From: Terana coerulea
Taxonomy: Eukaryota; Basidiomycota; Agaricomycetes; Polyporales; Phanerochaetaceae
Assembly (NCBI GenBank): GCA_024811115.1
Contig: JAKOGH010000677.1
Coordinates: forward strand, 1-64,000
Direction of reading: 5' to 3'
Length of the DNA: 64,000 nt
Numbering within the stretch: the first letter of the stretch is position 1; each line of letters opens with the position of its first letter. The notes beneath the pieces are model-generated. The model was not told where the DNA came from and did not search any database. It saw only the letters and a list, made by a program, of their open reading frames with translations. Made by a program: the position numbers and the translations under genes. Of the stretch, positions 34,418 to 46,365 are shown one piece after another.

Positions 34418-35791
34418 GTTATGCAGAGCGACAGCGACGGGCAAGTGGTGGTTACTCTGAAAGTGTGGCGAGCGTGTAGCGAGAAGATTGGTGGCGGTCG
34501 CTAGTGGATCGCTTCTCTTGTGGTATGATGTAATCCCCATCACTCGAGCCAAACCGAACCCGAAACGCTTTCTCCTTCACGCACTTGGGTTACACCAGTA
34601 CCGCCATTGCCATGCGTTGAGTCTTGTATATGTATTTCGAATCACTCATCGCTGCACACACTAGTCACATGCAAACTATGTGGTGTTTAACTCCGCAAAC
34701 TACTTGCTGAATTCACTATTCAAGCAATATTAATCGGCGTATTGATGCTTTAATCAAGCACGCGTTGTTTGCTCACCAGGTCTGTCCGTTCAAAAGACTT
34801 TACGAAATGTTCTGATTACTTTGACTTCCAGTATTGCTGTCTGTATTTGGATGCCGCATGATATTTGGCTGTTTGAGCCAGGTTTACATGCTATTATTTG
34901 TGTGGTTCTCCGATCCGACTCAGACAACCGGCATTTGCATCCCGATTCGGGTCCGCGAGCCTGAAGCCTGACTTTTCAGGAGGCCTTGTCAAAGTAAGAT
35001 GCACCATACTGATGGTATCATGCTGTTGAGAAGCTTGTTGGGTGCCGGCGACAGTCACCAAAGCCGTGCTTTGCATCTAGGTGCGCGGCGTCCATGACGT
35101 ATTACTATTCATTTCCTGACATTGGCGGCCGTTATATGGTAGCCATACTAGCTTACCGGCCGCTTAACATACTCCGCAACCCTTCAATGCCACAGCTCGC
35201 CCCACATTTCGACGGAGAATAGCACCGGCCTTGTCTCGCTGCCCATGCCAATCTGCGCTACTCCGGCCGTGAGTTTGATACGATCACTCTTGTAATCTTC
35301 TATCCACTCTAGGCTCCCCTGATCACATACCGCTTCCTTCAAGGAGCGGAGGTTCAGTGTAAACCATGCAAAACAACGCAGCCGTCGGCCTATTGACTCC
35401 TGTGACTCCTGCAGGCCGGGAAATATCATTTAGTTGACCCACAAGTTGAGTTTGCCTCTCTCCATTAGCTCTGATTAATACGGAGTAGGCTGGCTTTAGT
35501 GTTCGCATCTTCTGACTTCATGATTAGGCCATGCCGTGCGCTGCGACCGGCGATATATAGGTTATTGCGTACAAGAACAGGGCTCCCGATTCGTTCAGCG
35601 GCCCTTCTTGCAAACCCGGAGGATGGACTTGGCGGGCACGCACGTTTTCAGTACTAGACACGTTGTTGCATTTTTATATGCGATTTTAATGGTGGTTGGC
35701 AGACCTATAAATTGGCTTCGAGCTGAGACCATGTCCCAGCAGCTCAGCTCTTGACTCTTTAAATTACACTGCAGAACCACTCAAATATAAC
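34418..35791. other. intergenic, AT-rich, no gene seen
   Basis: About 1.4 kb with only short frames. The stretch 34600-34880 is AT-rich. The last 60 nt before 35792 are the leader of the thaumatin-like gene and contain CTCTTTAAATTACACTGCAG. Confidence 0.5.
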
Positions 35792-37032
35792 ATGAAGCAC
35801 GCCTCTGTCTTGCTCTCTCTCGCCTTGGCCGCAATCGCCAGTGCTCGCAACTTCACGGTCACGAATAACTGCGCATTTACCATCTGGTCAGTATCGCATG
35901 CCCCCATCGCAAATGCCCATGAGCTGACCATTATGTCCTCTGCAGGCCTGCTCTACGCCATGTTCGCCACAGCCTGCACGATCCATGTTGACTGACGACC
36001 CGTTATTCAGACCTTCACCGACTTGAACGTCGGCACCGCAGTGCCTGACTACGCTACAGGGTAAGCATCGATATCTCGTGCCGCCGTTCAACCCTGACGC
36101 TGTTGTGAAACTCTGATTAGATGGCAGGCTGACCCTGGTACCTCCGTGTCCTTCACTGTTCCGGACAACTGGAGAGCCGGACGCATCTGGACATGTGCAC
36201 CCTGTCGGTCGCCCACCTGTGAGCGTTACTGAAGCAGTTCGGCTTCGATGTAGGGCCACCGCGAGTGCGACTTTACCGACCCCAACCCCGCGACCCAGTG
36301 CGCCGACGGCGGCTGCAACGGCGGCCTCGAGTGCGACCTGCACACCGGCACTGGCGTCCCACCCGCCACGTTTGCCGAGTGCACCCTCAGCGGGAACGGG
36401 AACGAGGACCTTTATGATGGTAAACTGCACATCTATCCGCGTTTTATAGGTTAGAATGTGCTAACGTCTTATGGGTAGTGTCTCTTGTGGATGGGTTCAA
36501 CTTGCCCCTTCGTATCACCAATGACAAGGGTTGCATCGTCACTGACTGCCCCGTGGATCTGAACCTTGACTGTACGTCCCTCACTCTGAATACACCCCAG
36601 TAAATGACCAAAGCACTGTAGGTCCCGGCCCTATTGCTGGTCCCCTCGACTCCGCCGGTAATGATGCTCGGCTGCAAGAGCGCCTGCTTCGCCAACCTCG
36701 ATGGAAATCAGGGTGCGTGAATACAATACACACTTGATTTACATAATACTTACGGCCCTTTGTTGCTCCAGCCAACTCGAACAACTGCTGCAGCGGCAGT
36801 TACGACACTCCCCAGACCTGTCTGTCTTCCGGAGTCGAGTACTACTCCTACTTCAGTATGTGCAGTCAGCGCCATGTACGTAATGGACTCACTAAAGGCT
36901 GACGCTGCTTGCGCTGTAGAGAACGCATGCCCCAAGGCCTATGCGTATCCGTACGACGACGGCACCGCGCTCTTCACCTGCGACTCCACCCTTGCTGCCG
37001 ACTATACCATCACGTTCTGCCCTTCCGATTAG
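35792..37032 (+). CDS. thaumatin-like protein, copy 1 (damaged or error-containing)
   Basis: Thaumatin-like proteins (PF00314 type) are secreted and disulphide-rich; in fungi they are linked to beta-glucan binding or wall remodelling. Nine exons are read: 35792-35886, 35946-35961, 36011-36060, 36121-36190, 36254-36419, 36479-36571, 36622-36712, 36772-36855 and 36920-37032. A signal peptide (KHASVLLSLALAAIASA) is followed by VTNNCAFTIWPA, TGWQADPG, VPDNWRAGRIW, CADGGCNGGLECD, VSLVDGFNLPLRITN, CKSACFANLDGNQ, NNCCSGSYDTPQTC and a C-terminal YTITFCPSD. Exon sizes equal those of copy 2 at 43909-45132 for exons 4, 5, 6, 8 and 9. Two faults appear: exon 4 ends in TGG followed by ACATGT instead of a GT donor, and the frame slips near 36654-36658. 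It is either a decaying gene or an assembly-error case. Confidence 0.82.
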
Positions 37033-37467
37033 GCGTATCGTGCGCTGGCATGATGGAGGCGGGCACTCGGTGGTTGGGACACCTTGACGTTGCTTGTAAG
37101 GCTTACTTGTGCCGTGATGTTCCTGTCTGGCATGTGATTAAACAGTACTTCGGAAATGCAAGCGCTATACTGTCCTTTATGCAATGATTCTGCGCCAGTT
37201 TAGTCTCTTCGAGCAACAAAGGAAGTACAGGCCACGCTCAAAATAGCAATACCTGCAGTTGTGATGAATATATTGCTACATGTTATACCCCACAATTCCT
37301 CAAAAACGCAATGCATCCCAAAATCAAAGAACGTAAAAAGCATCATCGTCTACATCTTACGCTGCAGCGGCCGTCGCGAAACTGTACCAAGAGAATAAAG
37401 TCATAGTTGCAGTCATCATTGCCCTCCGCCATCCTGACTCCCACGGTCTGAGCCCCACTATGCAGCT
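37033..37467. other. intergenic between convergent genes
   Basis: The 435-nt interval lies between the 3' ends of the thaumatin-like gene and the F-box gene. I see no gene or structured repeat in it. Confidence 0.5.
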
Positions 37468-39467
37468 TCACCTCCGCCGCGTCGCGACCCACGTCCCTTC
37501 GTAACCGGGCTGCCCCGTATGGCTGAGCGTGTCGCGCCAGCGCCCGGCCAGATTCCCATGCGCGTTCCCGACCATGTACGCACGGTACAGCCACTTGCCG
37601 CGGTCCCCGTCCGTCTAGAGTAATATCCCAAGTCATGGTCATTGCGTGTGGACGCGGAGGAAGGGACACAACGCACGTATTCCTTGGACAGAGAAATGTA
37701 TCCGTCGCAGGGCCGGATACGGCCAATGAGCCCAAACTGGCCCCACGCGGAATGGCCCTACAGACAGACGTTCAAGCACAAGTGGTGAGCTGACACAAAC
37801 TACGCAACGCTAGAGGGACACAGCATACCTCTCCGGTCACGATGATGTCCCGCACTCGGTCCGCCGCCTGCATCCGCTTCACGGCCGCGGACGAGTGGTA
37901 CATGACCGGCCTGCGCTCCCCAGGCACGATCACCGCCAGCCGGTCGCTGTACTCGTGGATCTCCGCGCCGTCGGGGATGTACCCGCGTGCGGGGTTTCCT
38001 CCGCTGGGCGGCGGATTCTCGTTCGCGAGGGCGGGTATATGCGGTAGTGCATGTGGTTTGAGCGGGTTTGTGGAAGCCACGGGTGAGGAGTCGGAGGATG
38101 AGGAGACGGTGGTGGAGACCGCAACGTCGTCTGACAGAGGTTCAAGGTAATGCCATTCGCGGAGCTTGAGGGTTTGCCGGTGTTGCGCCACAAGGGACTT
38201 CTGGAGTACGGACGGTGGGGCGTTATTCAGTAGAGCGGCGTATGCGGTGAATTCCATATACTGCATCAACATCAGCGAAACAGAATAAACTAATTTCTTA
38301 TATGCGCCGCTCACAGTGAAAATCCCCTCCCACACGCCCTCCAGGCTCCCAGGCGTGAAGCTGCCGTCGATACTGTGCCTCACGAGCTGCTTCGGGTCCG
38401 CCAGCCGCCGTATCCGTGCCCAGTCGCAGTCGCGTTCGAGGCTGGAGTGCAGCGTGTTATCTTTGTCCACGGGCGGGAAGAGAGGTTTCATGTGACTCGC
38501 GCCCGCGCTCCCCCATTTTTCGCTGAGCATGTTGGCGAGCATCAGGTATGAGAGGATGGCGGGCGCGGCGGGTGCAGGCGCGACGACCCGGAGTTCCGAA
38601 GAGTAGTGCTTGACGATGGACGGTCGAGTGTTCGTGTGGGTGAACTTGAGGTATGAAGTTCACCCAATTGGGGTAGCAACAGGGGTACTGTGCAGGCACT
38701 AGCTTAGATAAGTATAGCGGACCTAGCAGAACGTGTACGCACTCTGTGTGCACCGAGGGCAATGACTTTGAGTATGCCTGAGGTGTTACGGAACAGCATA
38801 TCGTTCTCCATGAACTCGTCTGGCGCATATAGTCAGCCTACAGGTGAGAGATATCCAGAATGCACGCACCCGGCTGCAGCAAGTACCAGAAGAGCCAGAG
38901 CGCAAGCGACGTTTGCTCAGAGTTCGCCGGCCACATGTCGTCCTCTACAATAGTTTTCAGAATGCGCGAGGCCCCTGCGGTGTCGAAGAGGTACTCTTTC
39001 AGCCACTCATCCATCTTCGCGTACTCGAGCAGCTGGCGCTCGTTCTTGCCGTCACTCTCTAGTATCATGAGGTACGCCGTCCAGAGGACGTGTCTCAGCT
39101 CAGTCTCGTCCTCAAACGTGGCGACTTTCTTGTGTTTGCTGTCCCTCTGAGACCTTATTCGTTTGAGTACGAGGCACCGTCGCCGCAGTTCTTCTATCAG
39201 TGCGCTCGCCGGTAGGGCCGCCACCCCCAGACGTCGCGCTGCGGAGTTGCTGTCGAACTTGTCGGAGAATATCCGGGCATACAGCGTCGGGTTGTTTGTG
39301 GCAGAAAGCGCGTCGTGCGTGGCTCGATTCAGCGTGAGCAGCGAGGAAATCCCCACAGGAGGACCGAGGAAGTCTTGGGTCGCAGCAAAGAATGCGATAT
39401 GTTCCAGTACCTCCTGTGGGATCTGAGACAGCGAGAGCACTGTTCTGTACTGCTTTTCAGGAGCCAT
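37468..39467 (-). CDS. F-box-type protein
   Basis: Proteins of this kind are likely substrate receptors of SCF ubiquitin ligases. Six exons (39467-38870, 38819-38743, 38644-38315, 38260-37829, 37757-37677, 37614-37468) give 554 aa with all junctions in frame. The N-terminal about 60 residues look like an F-box (LSQIPQEVLEHIAFFAA, then LLTLNRATHDALS). A helical region rich in Leu and Trp follows. The C-terminal block GHSAWGQFGLIGRIRPCDG, WLYRAYMVGNAHGNLAGRWR and YEGTWVATRR is typical of an Agaricomycete F-box family. A Ser/Pro-rich insert lies at about residues 370-420. Functional assignment rests on the F-box-like start and the C-terminal block. The partner and substrate are unknown. Confidence 0.8.
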
Positions 39468-40852
39468 ATTGCACGGGGTGGCTGGTGTGAAGGTGCCAGG
39501 AGCGGGGGAATAGTGGGGTGCTCAATGATAGTGGCCTAGTGATTAAGTAGCGACGGAAGGTGTGTGGGGTACGCCGGGGAAGACGCAGAACGGAGCCGGC
39601 CGGTGATGTGAGAGCGATCCGTATTTCGAGAATGAAGTTGTACACTCGGGTCCCTGCCTGTGTGAGGGAACGGATAGGACAAGCTATATTCTGGACAAGG
39701 TGGGCGTGTCAGTCACGGACCTAGACCAAAGCGTCTGCAACACAGCGAGCAGTGTCGGGTATCGTAAAGCTATGATTTCTGCGTACAGGATTACCTGGTA
39801 CTAGGTTGAGGCGAAAGAGAGTGTGTGTAGTAGCCGAGTCTGGCAGCCTGTGGTGGTAAGCCGGAAAGTGCTGAGAGGTCATAACCCTACGTTAGGGCTT
39901 GTCAATCCGTAGCCCGGCAATCCCGGACCAACCCGGACCGTGGCCAAGCTCTCGGGACTCCGTGAAATCCATCAGCGCGAAAACAACCAGAACATGAAGA
40001 CACCTGTCAGCCCCGACGAGAGGCGGGAATAAGAGACCAGCTGAGGTCTTTGCGGCGCAGTATACTACACAAACCAGGCTGATGAGGTCATTTCATACAG
40101 CGTATCGCTGAACTCGCACCAAAACAGGCCTGCGAAGATCGTTTTAGTGAGAGCAATAGGCGCAGCTTCCTGTCCCCGTGCAGTGAAAGCAGTGTCGTCT
40201 GTATCAGCTTGCCCACGCTCATGACATTGTCTGGCGAACCCGTTGGCTGCAACATGCCAATCTTGATGCGCGACATCGCCGCTCCAATGCAGCCGTGGAC
40301 TTCTCACCATGATAAGGTCCAGGCATACAATTTCAAGGACAACGAGAAGATGGCACTACCTTGCGCAGTGCGATGCATCGTGCAATCGCGGAAAGACGCA
40401 CAACGGTGGCGGGACCAGTCTTTAGTAGATAGACCTTTGCGAGTTCCTGAGAATTTAAAGAAGAGAGCAAAAAGTATCCGGGGAAGATTTACAGAAAGCG
40501 TGCCTCTGAGTCCAAGCGTAGCCGCATCAATCTCAGAAGTGCATCCAAATACGGAAGGCAGAGGAATTGTGGCGTTGTTGGGAAAGTGTGCCGACCAATA
40601 GCACTGGGAAGGCACTGCCTCTTCGACATTCTATAATTTACCAGAGTGCTGCAGCGTTGCTGCTACTCGTACATACTCATCCAACCAGCGACAATATGAA
40701 GATGGGATAACGCGAAGCATAGGCTGTTCCAGACTGCTGTGTAAGACGCGTGGGAACGTTTGCCCATTGTTGAGTTGCCGATGGGCGGTAATAACTTAAC
40801 TTCGACCACGATCTCGTGTATCTCACTCTCCTTCCAGTCTACCGCCCAGGAC
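39468..40852. other. intergenic, no supported gene
   Basis: This 1.4-kb interval lies between two divergent genes and probably holds both promoters. Overlapping frames on both strands at 40065-40615 show no domain and contradict each other. The frame upstream of the Cdc20 start stays open back to about 40760 but looks like leader sequence. Confidence 0.4.
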
Positions 40853-42457
40853 ATGGAGCCTGGCACCCCTATACGACCAGACCTTTGTTTTGTGACACCA
40901 AGGCGGAACGGCAAACGATCATGGGTACCCGCATCTGTGACGAACGCATACTCAACCAAGCGGCGAAGGGTGTCGTTGGCATCCGCGGACTTGGCTCAGG
41001 AGTTAGAGGCGGGACCTTCGAGCTCAGTGGGACGACTGCGGCCTGCAGTGCGTAACTTGCACTCCTTCACCATCTTACTGTAAAGCTAATCTTTTGGTTC
41101 AGGGCGACCGATTCATCTCTTCACACCCGGAGGTCAGCGTCCCCCTCGACATCACGCCCCGCACCCGACGCATCGCCAACCTCTTCGGGCTCATCGACGA
41201 CAAAGTGCTGCGCTACGCTGACCCGAACGTCCGCCTCGCTGCCACCGCGGAGCACAACCACCTCCGCAGCAGCTTCGCGCCGCTGCTCGCCGCGCCGCCG
41301 GCGCGCAGCGCGACGTCCTGCGTCGCGAACCTCGGCGCGCGCAAGCAGTTCCTCCTCGCCCTCGACGGCCCCGGCGTCCCCGCCGACCCGTTCGCCTACC
41401 CGCTCGCCTGGTCGCGCCGCAACCTCATCGCCGTCGCCTGCGACCGCGACGTGTACCACCAGGACCTCGACTCCCGCGCCATCTCGCACCTCTGCAAGAT
41501 CACCAAGACGTCGCACGGCCGCCCGACGAGCATCCAGTGGAGCAGCACCGCACCCGCGACAATTGCGGTCGGCACCACCCTCGGCTCGATACAGCTGTGG
41601 GACGCCGAGTGCCGGGAGTCGATACATGAGTGGAGGGACCAGGGCTGGGATGCGGTGGGCGGTATGGACTGGCGGGAGAGCATGCTGGCGGTTGGGCTGG
41701 ACAATGGGGGATTGAGTTTTATGACAGCCGGGACGTACATGCGCACAATCGCTTGGAGATGCATCGGAGCAAGGTGCATGGTGTGAAGTGGAGCACGGAT
41801 GGGCGGTACTTGGCAAGTGGTGACCAGCTAGGGTGGGTGTACATTTGGGATGTGCGGGCGGGGAAGCCGTTGAGCGAGAGCAAGCGAATGGGAGGTCGGA
41901 TGAAGCACGGGGCTCCTGTCAAGGTGCGTCTACTGGCTGTTGCGTGCACAACTAACTGACTCATTTGATTTATACTCAAGGCATTATCATGGTGTCCATG
42001 GCAGCCTGACCTCCTCGCCACAGGATCGACATACCCAGACGGCAAGCTGCGGATATTCAGCGTAAAGTCTGCGTCTCCGATTCCGCAACCTCAACAGGTC
42101 ATTCCCTTGCATACCGCCATAACCTCCGTGCAGTGGTCACCACATGCTAAGGAACTCCTTAGTACACATGGAACATCATGGAATCCGCTCGCACCACGGT
42201 CTGTATCTGGTCGACCAATAGCCGTGCCGACCCCTATGTCCAACAGCATCACTGTGCATTCATACCCAAGCTACCGACGGCTGCTCAGCGTGAACGCGCA
42301 TACGGGCGCTGTGGGGCACAGTTGTCTGAGTCCTGATGGAACGATGGTCTTCACCATCTGCCCAGCCGAGGAGGCGATGAAGATGTGGAAGGTCTGGAGT
42401 CTGCCAGAGCAGCCAAAGAAACGGGAGAGTACGTTCGACAAGTTTGGCATACGATGA
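40853..42457 (+). CDS. Cdc20/Cdh1-family APC/C activator (WD40)
   Basis: Activators of this family bring substrates to the anaphase-promoting complex during mitosis or meiosis. Three exons (40853-41047, 41103-41923, 41981-42457) give 497 aa after one correction. A basic N-terminus (TKRRRVS) leads to a C-box-like GDRFISSHPE, then PLDITPRTRRIANLFGL and VLRYADPN, a stretch typical of the family. WD40 repeats follow (LDSRAISHLCKI, IQLWDAECRESIHEW, VHGVKWSTDGRYLASG, WVYIWDVRAGK, VKALSWCPWQPDLLATG, ITSVQWSPHAKELLS). The protein ends in KFGIR, the Ile-Arg tail that docks on APC/C TPR subunits. One base is missing at the T4 run 41717-41720. The exact subtype (Cdc20, Cdh1 or a meiotic form) is not settled. 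Confidence 0.9.
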
Positions 42458-42975
42458 GCGCGAGCTCAGGTGATATATCAGACGCTTTGCATTTGTACGC
42501 TTGCTTACATCCACGGTCCTTGCATGTTCCTCTTGCTGTCATTGTTGTGTTTATTCGTCTTGCTATGTTCGCACTAGTCTTGGGCTGTCGCACATTTGTA
42601 CACTATCCTCATGAACGAAATAATGAGTTCGTACTCAGACTACTTTCCTACATTCCTGTCCAAAGCGCAGACTGTCAACAAGTGCCGCACCTCTGAACTT
42701 CATGTGGCCTGATTCTAGGCGCATCCATCAGAGCGTACGCTTTCTTCTTGACTTCGGGGATAGAGTTGCGCACATGGTCCTGGGTATACCGTTGACGCAA
42801 CGAGCAGGCACACCGCCGACTGCTCTCTTCCCTCTCCCTCCACCACCCGCCCTCACCGCTCCAGGGCACGAACGTCAAGACAGGGCTCCGGCTAGTGCAC
42901 GATTGCAGGAACGACGCTCGGGACACACATTCACGGACACCTCCCCTCTCGCTCGCACAGGAACATACGAGAAAA
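42458..42975. other. intergenic, 3' of Cdc20-like gene and 5' of Cys-rich protein gene
   Basis: I see no gene in these 518 nt. A CT-rich leader (CTCTTCCCTCTCCCTCC-like) lies at about 42825-42845. Confidence 0.5.
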
Positions 42976-43688
42976 ATGCTTAGCATCACGACGCTCATTG
43001 CTTTCGTGGCCGCGCTCTCCGTCCTCCTCTTGAGCAGTGTATCCGCGCTCCCGAGTCCCACCCCTGCAGGCCTCCCCGTCCGGCGGGCACCGCTGCACCC
43101 GCGCGACGGCCCTGTGTTCCCGGACGACCCCCGTCCTGCCCGATATGCGCCCAGAACTACGCGGGCATCAGTAGTTGTGCGCAGGCGGCGCCGGTGCTGG
43201 CCAATTTCTCCACGGTGCGCACATCCTGCATGCTTGAACGAAGGAGAGCGGCTTAGGTTGCGAATGAAGGTCATCTTCAACCCCGGCGCGTTCATCGACG
43301 TGATCAAGTGCGCGTGCACGGACACCTTCCAGAGCGGTACGCCCCCTCCTTTCATGCTCGCGGTGCGCGTGTCTTACTCATGCGGCGGCTAGCCTTCCCG
43401 CAATGCGTCGACTGCTTCGAGAAGACGAACCAGACCGCGTTCCTCGACGCCGACGCGCAGGACCTGCCCGCGGTCGTCACCGGCATGCGCAACGTCTGCG
43501 CGCTCGCGAGCACCCTCGTCGGCGGCGCGCCCTCCGCGGACGGCGAGATCCCGACGACGGCCAGCTCCAGCGCGACCGCGACGCCCACCGCGTCGACGAG
43601 CGGTGCCGGTCCCTTACGGCTTCAGGCAGGCATGCCTGCCGTGCTCGTTTTGGGACTGGCTTTAGCCGGCATCTCGCTCGTGCTCTAG
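42976..43688 (+). CDS. secreted Cys-rich, probably GPI-anchored surface protein
   Basis: Three exons (42976-43214, 43270-43336, 43393-43688) give 200 aa after one correction. A signal peptide (LIAFVAALSVLLLSSVSA) is followed by a Pro-rich stretch and a Cys domain with pattern CPICAQNY, SSCAQ, IKCACTD, QCVDC and NVCA. A Ser/Thr/Ala-rich linker (TASSSATATPTAS) and a hydrophobic C-terminus (VLVLGLALAGISLVL) fit GPI attachment. One base is missing at the C5 run 43128-43132; without it the Cys domain is lost. The acceptor of exon 3 is GGCTAG. Many basidiomycetes have such small wall or membrane proteins of unknown role. Confidence 0.75.
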
Positions 43689-43734
43689 TCCCTGGGGGCG
43701 TCCAACGGCTCCGCTGATGCCCTTGCACTTGATT

Positions 43735-43835
43735 TTATTCAGTATTCGTTGCGGTGATGACCCCTTCACGACCCCTGCTTCACGACTTTTTATGAGATAT
43801 TTACCTGATATTCAGTTCACGACTTTTACGACTAT
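43735..43835. repeat. cluster of TTCACGAC words
   Basis: TTCACGAC occurs three times within 100 nt, twice followed by TTTT. It lies between the convergent Cys-rich protein gene and thaumatin copy 2, so it may act in 3'-end formation. That role is a guess. Confidence 0.35.
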
Positions 43836-43908
43836 AATGGGTTTCAGTGGTGTGTAATGAAATGCACTCAGGTTTTCAGTCTAAGTGACAAGTCTGATGT
43901 ACTCCCAG

Positions 43909-45132
43909 TCAGTACGAGGGACAGAAGGTGATCGTGTAGTCAGCCGCGAGGTTGGACGGACACGTAAAGTGAGCTATGACATCGTCATACGCATATGCAT
44001 ACGTGCTCGGACAGTTGCTGTCTGCGCTGCCGTCAGATTACCGGCACGGACGTGGAGTAGCGCAGACGAACATACGGAAGTAAGAGTAATACGCAACCCC
44101 CGAGGACGGGCAGCTCGAGACGGTGTTGTACTGGCCGCTACAGCAATTTGGAGAGTTGCCTAGAATGCCCACAGAGGCTCAGTGGTGGGTGTGGCGGTAC
44201 GATTGAGCATTTACCTGCATTCTCAGGCGGTTCCGCTTTACAGGCGCTTTTGCAACCGACGGGCAGGCCGTCGTTCGTGGTGTCCAGAGGACCCATCAGA
44301 GCCGGAGGACCTGCGTACTAGTGAGTATCCCAATTTAGCCTTCTATCATCCGTACAATTGCCTTACAGTTGAGCGCAAGGTCAACAGGACAGGATGGCGC
44401 ATCACAACCCTTGTTGTTGTCGATCCGCATCGGCAGGTTGAACCCGTCGACCATGGATACTGCCATGAAGTCTCAGCAGGTCGCTGGGGATAGGGCAGAA
44501 TACAACGGAGGAACAGACTGTCGTAGGTATCGACGCCTGCGGTGCCCAGCGTGAACTCCGCGACGGTCGCGGGCGGGTAGCCAGTGCCGTCGGAAGGCGA
44601 GCACACGAGGCCGCCGTTGCAGCCCCCGTTCGCACATTGCAGCGCAGGATCGGTGTTGTCAAAGTCGGCGCAGTTTCGGCGGCCCTGGCTGCGTGTTCAC
44701 AGCTGTGCTAACGAGGCCGATGGCATTCGGTTGGACGCACCCATACGCGCCCGGACGTCCAGTTTCCGGGAACGGTGAAGCTCACGGAGGTGTTCGCGCC
44801 CGCTTCCCACCTGCCAAGCATCCTCAGTATACGATAATGAATTAAGGGTTCGTGGTGCGCACCCTGTTGCATGGTCAGGAGCAGCTTTGTTGACCATTAA
44901 GTTGGTGTAAATCTGTCGGGGAGTTGTTAGCAGGCTCAACAGATCTCAAGTTGAAGGAAAGCCTAACGGCAGGCCTATGTAAGTTGAAAAAGTGAGTGTT
45001 GGTTTCGCTGTACATACGCGCACGAAACCTACCAGACGGTGTAGACGCAGGCGTTGAAGACGGTAAAAGTGCGCTGAGCATGAATGGCGGTGATGAGGGA
45101 AAGGAGCATCAGTGCCAGTGTAGACCTCATGT
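43909..45132 (-). CDS. thaumatin-like protein, copy 2
   Basis: This is a secreted, disulphide-rich thaumatin-family protein. Nine exons (45132-45033, 44974-44968, 44913-44863, 44810-44741, 44684-44519, 44459-44367, 44310-44215, 44159-44076, 44021-43909) sum to 780 nt, giving 259 aa, fully in frame. The signal peptide is STLALMLLSLITAIHA. Blocks are FTVFNACVYTVWPA, SVSFTVPGNWTSGRVWGRR, CANGGCNGGLVC, TVAEFTLG, MVDGFNLPMRID, PVGCKSACK, NCCSGQYNTVSSCPSSG and a final YTITFCPSY. Exon 2 is only 7 nt. Exon sizes and positions match copy 1 on the opposite strand 7 kb away, so the two are paralogues in inverted orientation. This copy has normal splice sites throughout. Confidence 0.92.
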
Positions 45133-46168
45133 CGCTCTGAGTGCACTCTGGCAGGAGAAGTAGGGGGAGTCGGGCCTTGAGTACCAGTAGAGATCCTTCG
45201 GTGCCACAGGAAGTTGAAAGCGACACGGAGGCGGTTCTGGGCTGCCATAGAACTTATAACCCCAACTGGCGCAATATCAAACGCCAGTCAGGCGAGCCCT
45301 AACGGCGGATTGGCGTGGTCCATCGGGCTACCAAACACCTGCACAGTACAAGCAGTTGCGACGGCACGCTTGTTGGCGCACCTGTCTTGATTTGGCCTTT
45401 TGCATTTCTGCATCGACCTTTGCCAGAAGCGACACTCCTCCAAGTTGGGAGGGGAGTAGATGCATTGCCAGGCAGCCTGCACATATTTCAAGTCCAGTTT
45501 GACCTTGTTCTCTAAGCGTAACGAAATTAATGTCGGCTGCACCGTCGGCTTGTTGAATAGAGTAGAGATCCCAACATCCGGTAACCTTGGGCTCTGAGTC
45601 TTGATCTCGTCTGCGACGTGGCGGTACACACAAATAAGCAGAGCTGGAGTAACGGGCTGTGTCGGTATGCGATTTCAGCTGAGGCGATGGGTCAGAATGG
45701 ATTCTACCAATTTCAGTCTTGCAACGACCAACGATACTTGAACTTCGTCGACATCTCCGATGTGGTAAGTAGGAAAAGAGGCTGAGCGGCAGAAGAGGCT
45801 GCTTGGTTGCACTTGCTTGGCAGCGGCGGGGACTAGCTAAATAGGGCAATTGAGCGGATCAAGCGGTGCTTTCTTGGACGAACGGCAATGTTTTCCCACG
45901 CCTGAATGGGTCTTCCAGCTGCCTCAAGCCATGAATAGGCTGACCCATATCACTCACAAACGTTGTGTACCGTACGAGTGGCCTCATTTCCCACTCATAT
46001 CGGTATTGGCTTGACGAAACTTGCAGGAAGGACCAAAAAATAATGTACAAGAATTGCACGATGATGCATATAAGTTGTCAGTGTCGCAAGCATACCATGT
46101 CGCCTTCACGCCACACACATCGTGAACAATTATGCCAAACCCTGAAGACAAGACTACATGGCCCAAAA
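45133..46168. other. intergenic between thaumatin copy 2 and right arm
   Basis: No gene is supported here. The segment at about 45800-46040 is a diverged fragment of the family upstream region and is listed separately. Confidence 0.45.
45800..46040 (+). repeat. orphan fragment of the unknown family's upstream region
   Basis: Words such as CACTTGCTTGGCAGCGGCGGG, GAGCGGATCAAGCG and TTGCAGGAAGGACCAAA match the order seen upstream of copy 1 (21725-22000). The fragment is on the plus strand, and no related coding sequence follows it. The right arm starts 130 nt later in the opposite orientation. It looks like the remains of a further copy. Confidence 0.55.
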
Positions 46169-46365
46169 TGCCCAGTCTATTGATCCTCAGAAACGTGCAT
46201 ATGATTGAAGAGGTGTTTCTTTGATTTGTCTCCACAACATACACATTTTGGTCTTACAAAGACGAATGACAACAAAACGGAAGACAGCAAGGGACGGACA
46301 GGAAGCAGTAAGACACAGCCGCCTTCCAGGGCGGAGTCGGTAGGCAGAGGATCCACCATAAAGCG

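Noticed and set aside
41121..41816. 231-codon minus-strand frame over the Cdc20-like gene
   Set aside because: It is an antisense shadow of a GC-rich coding exon, and its product is low-complexity Arg/Ala/Gly.
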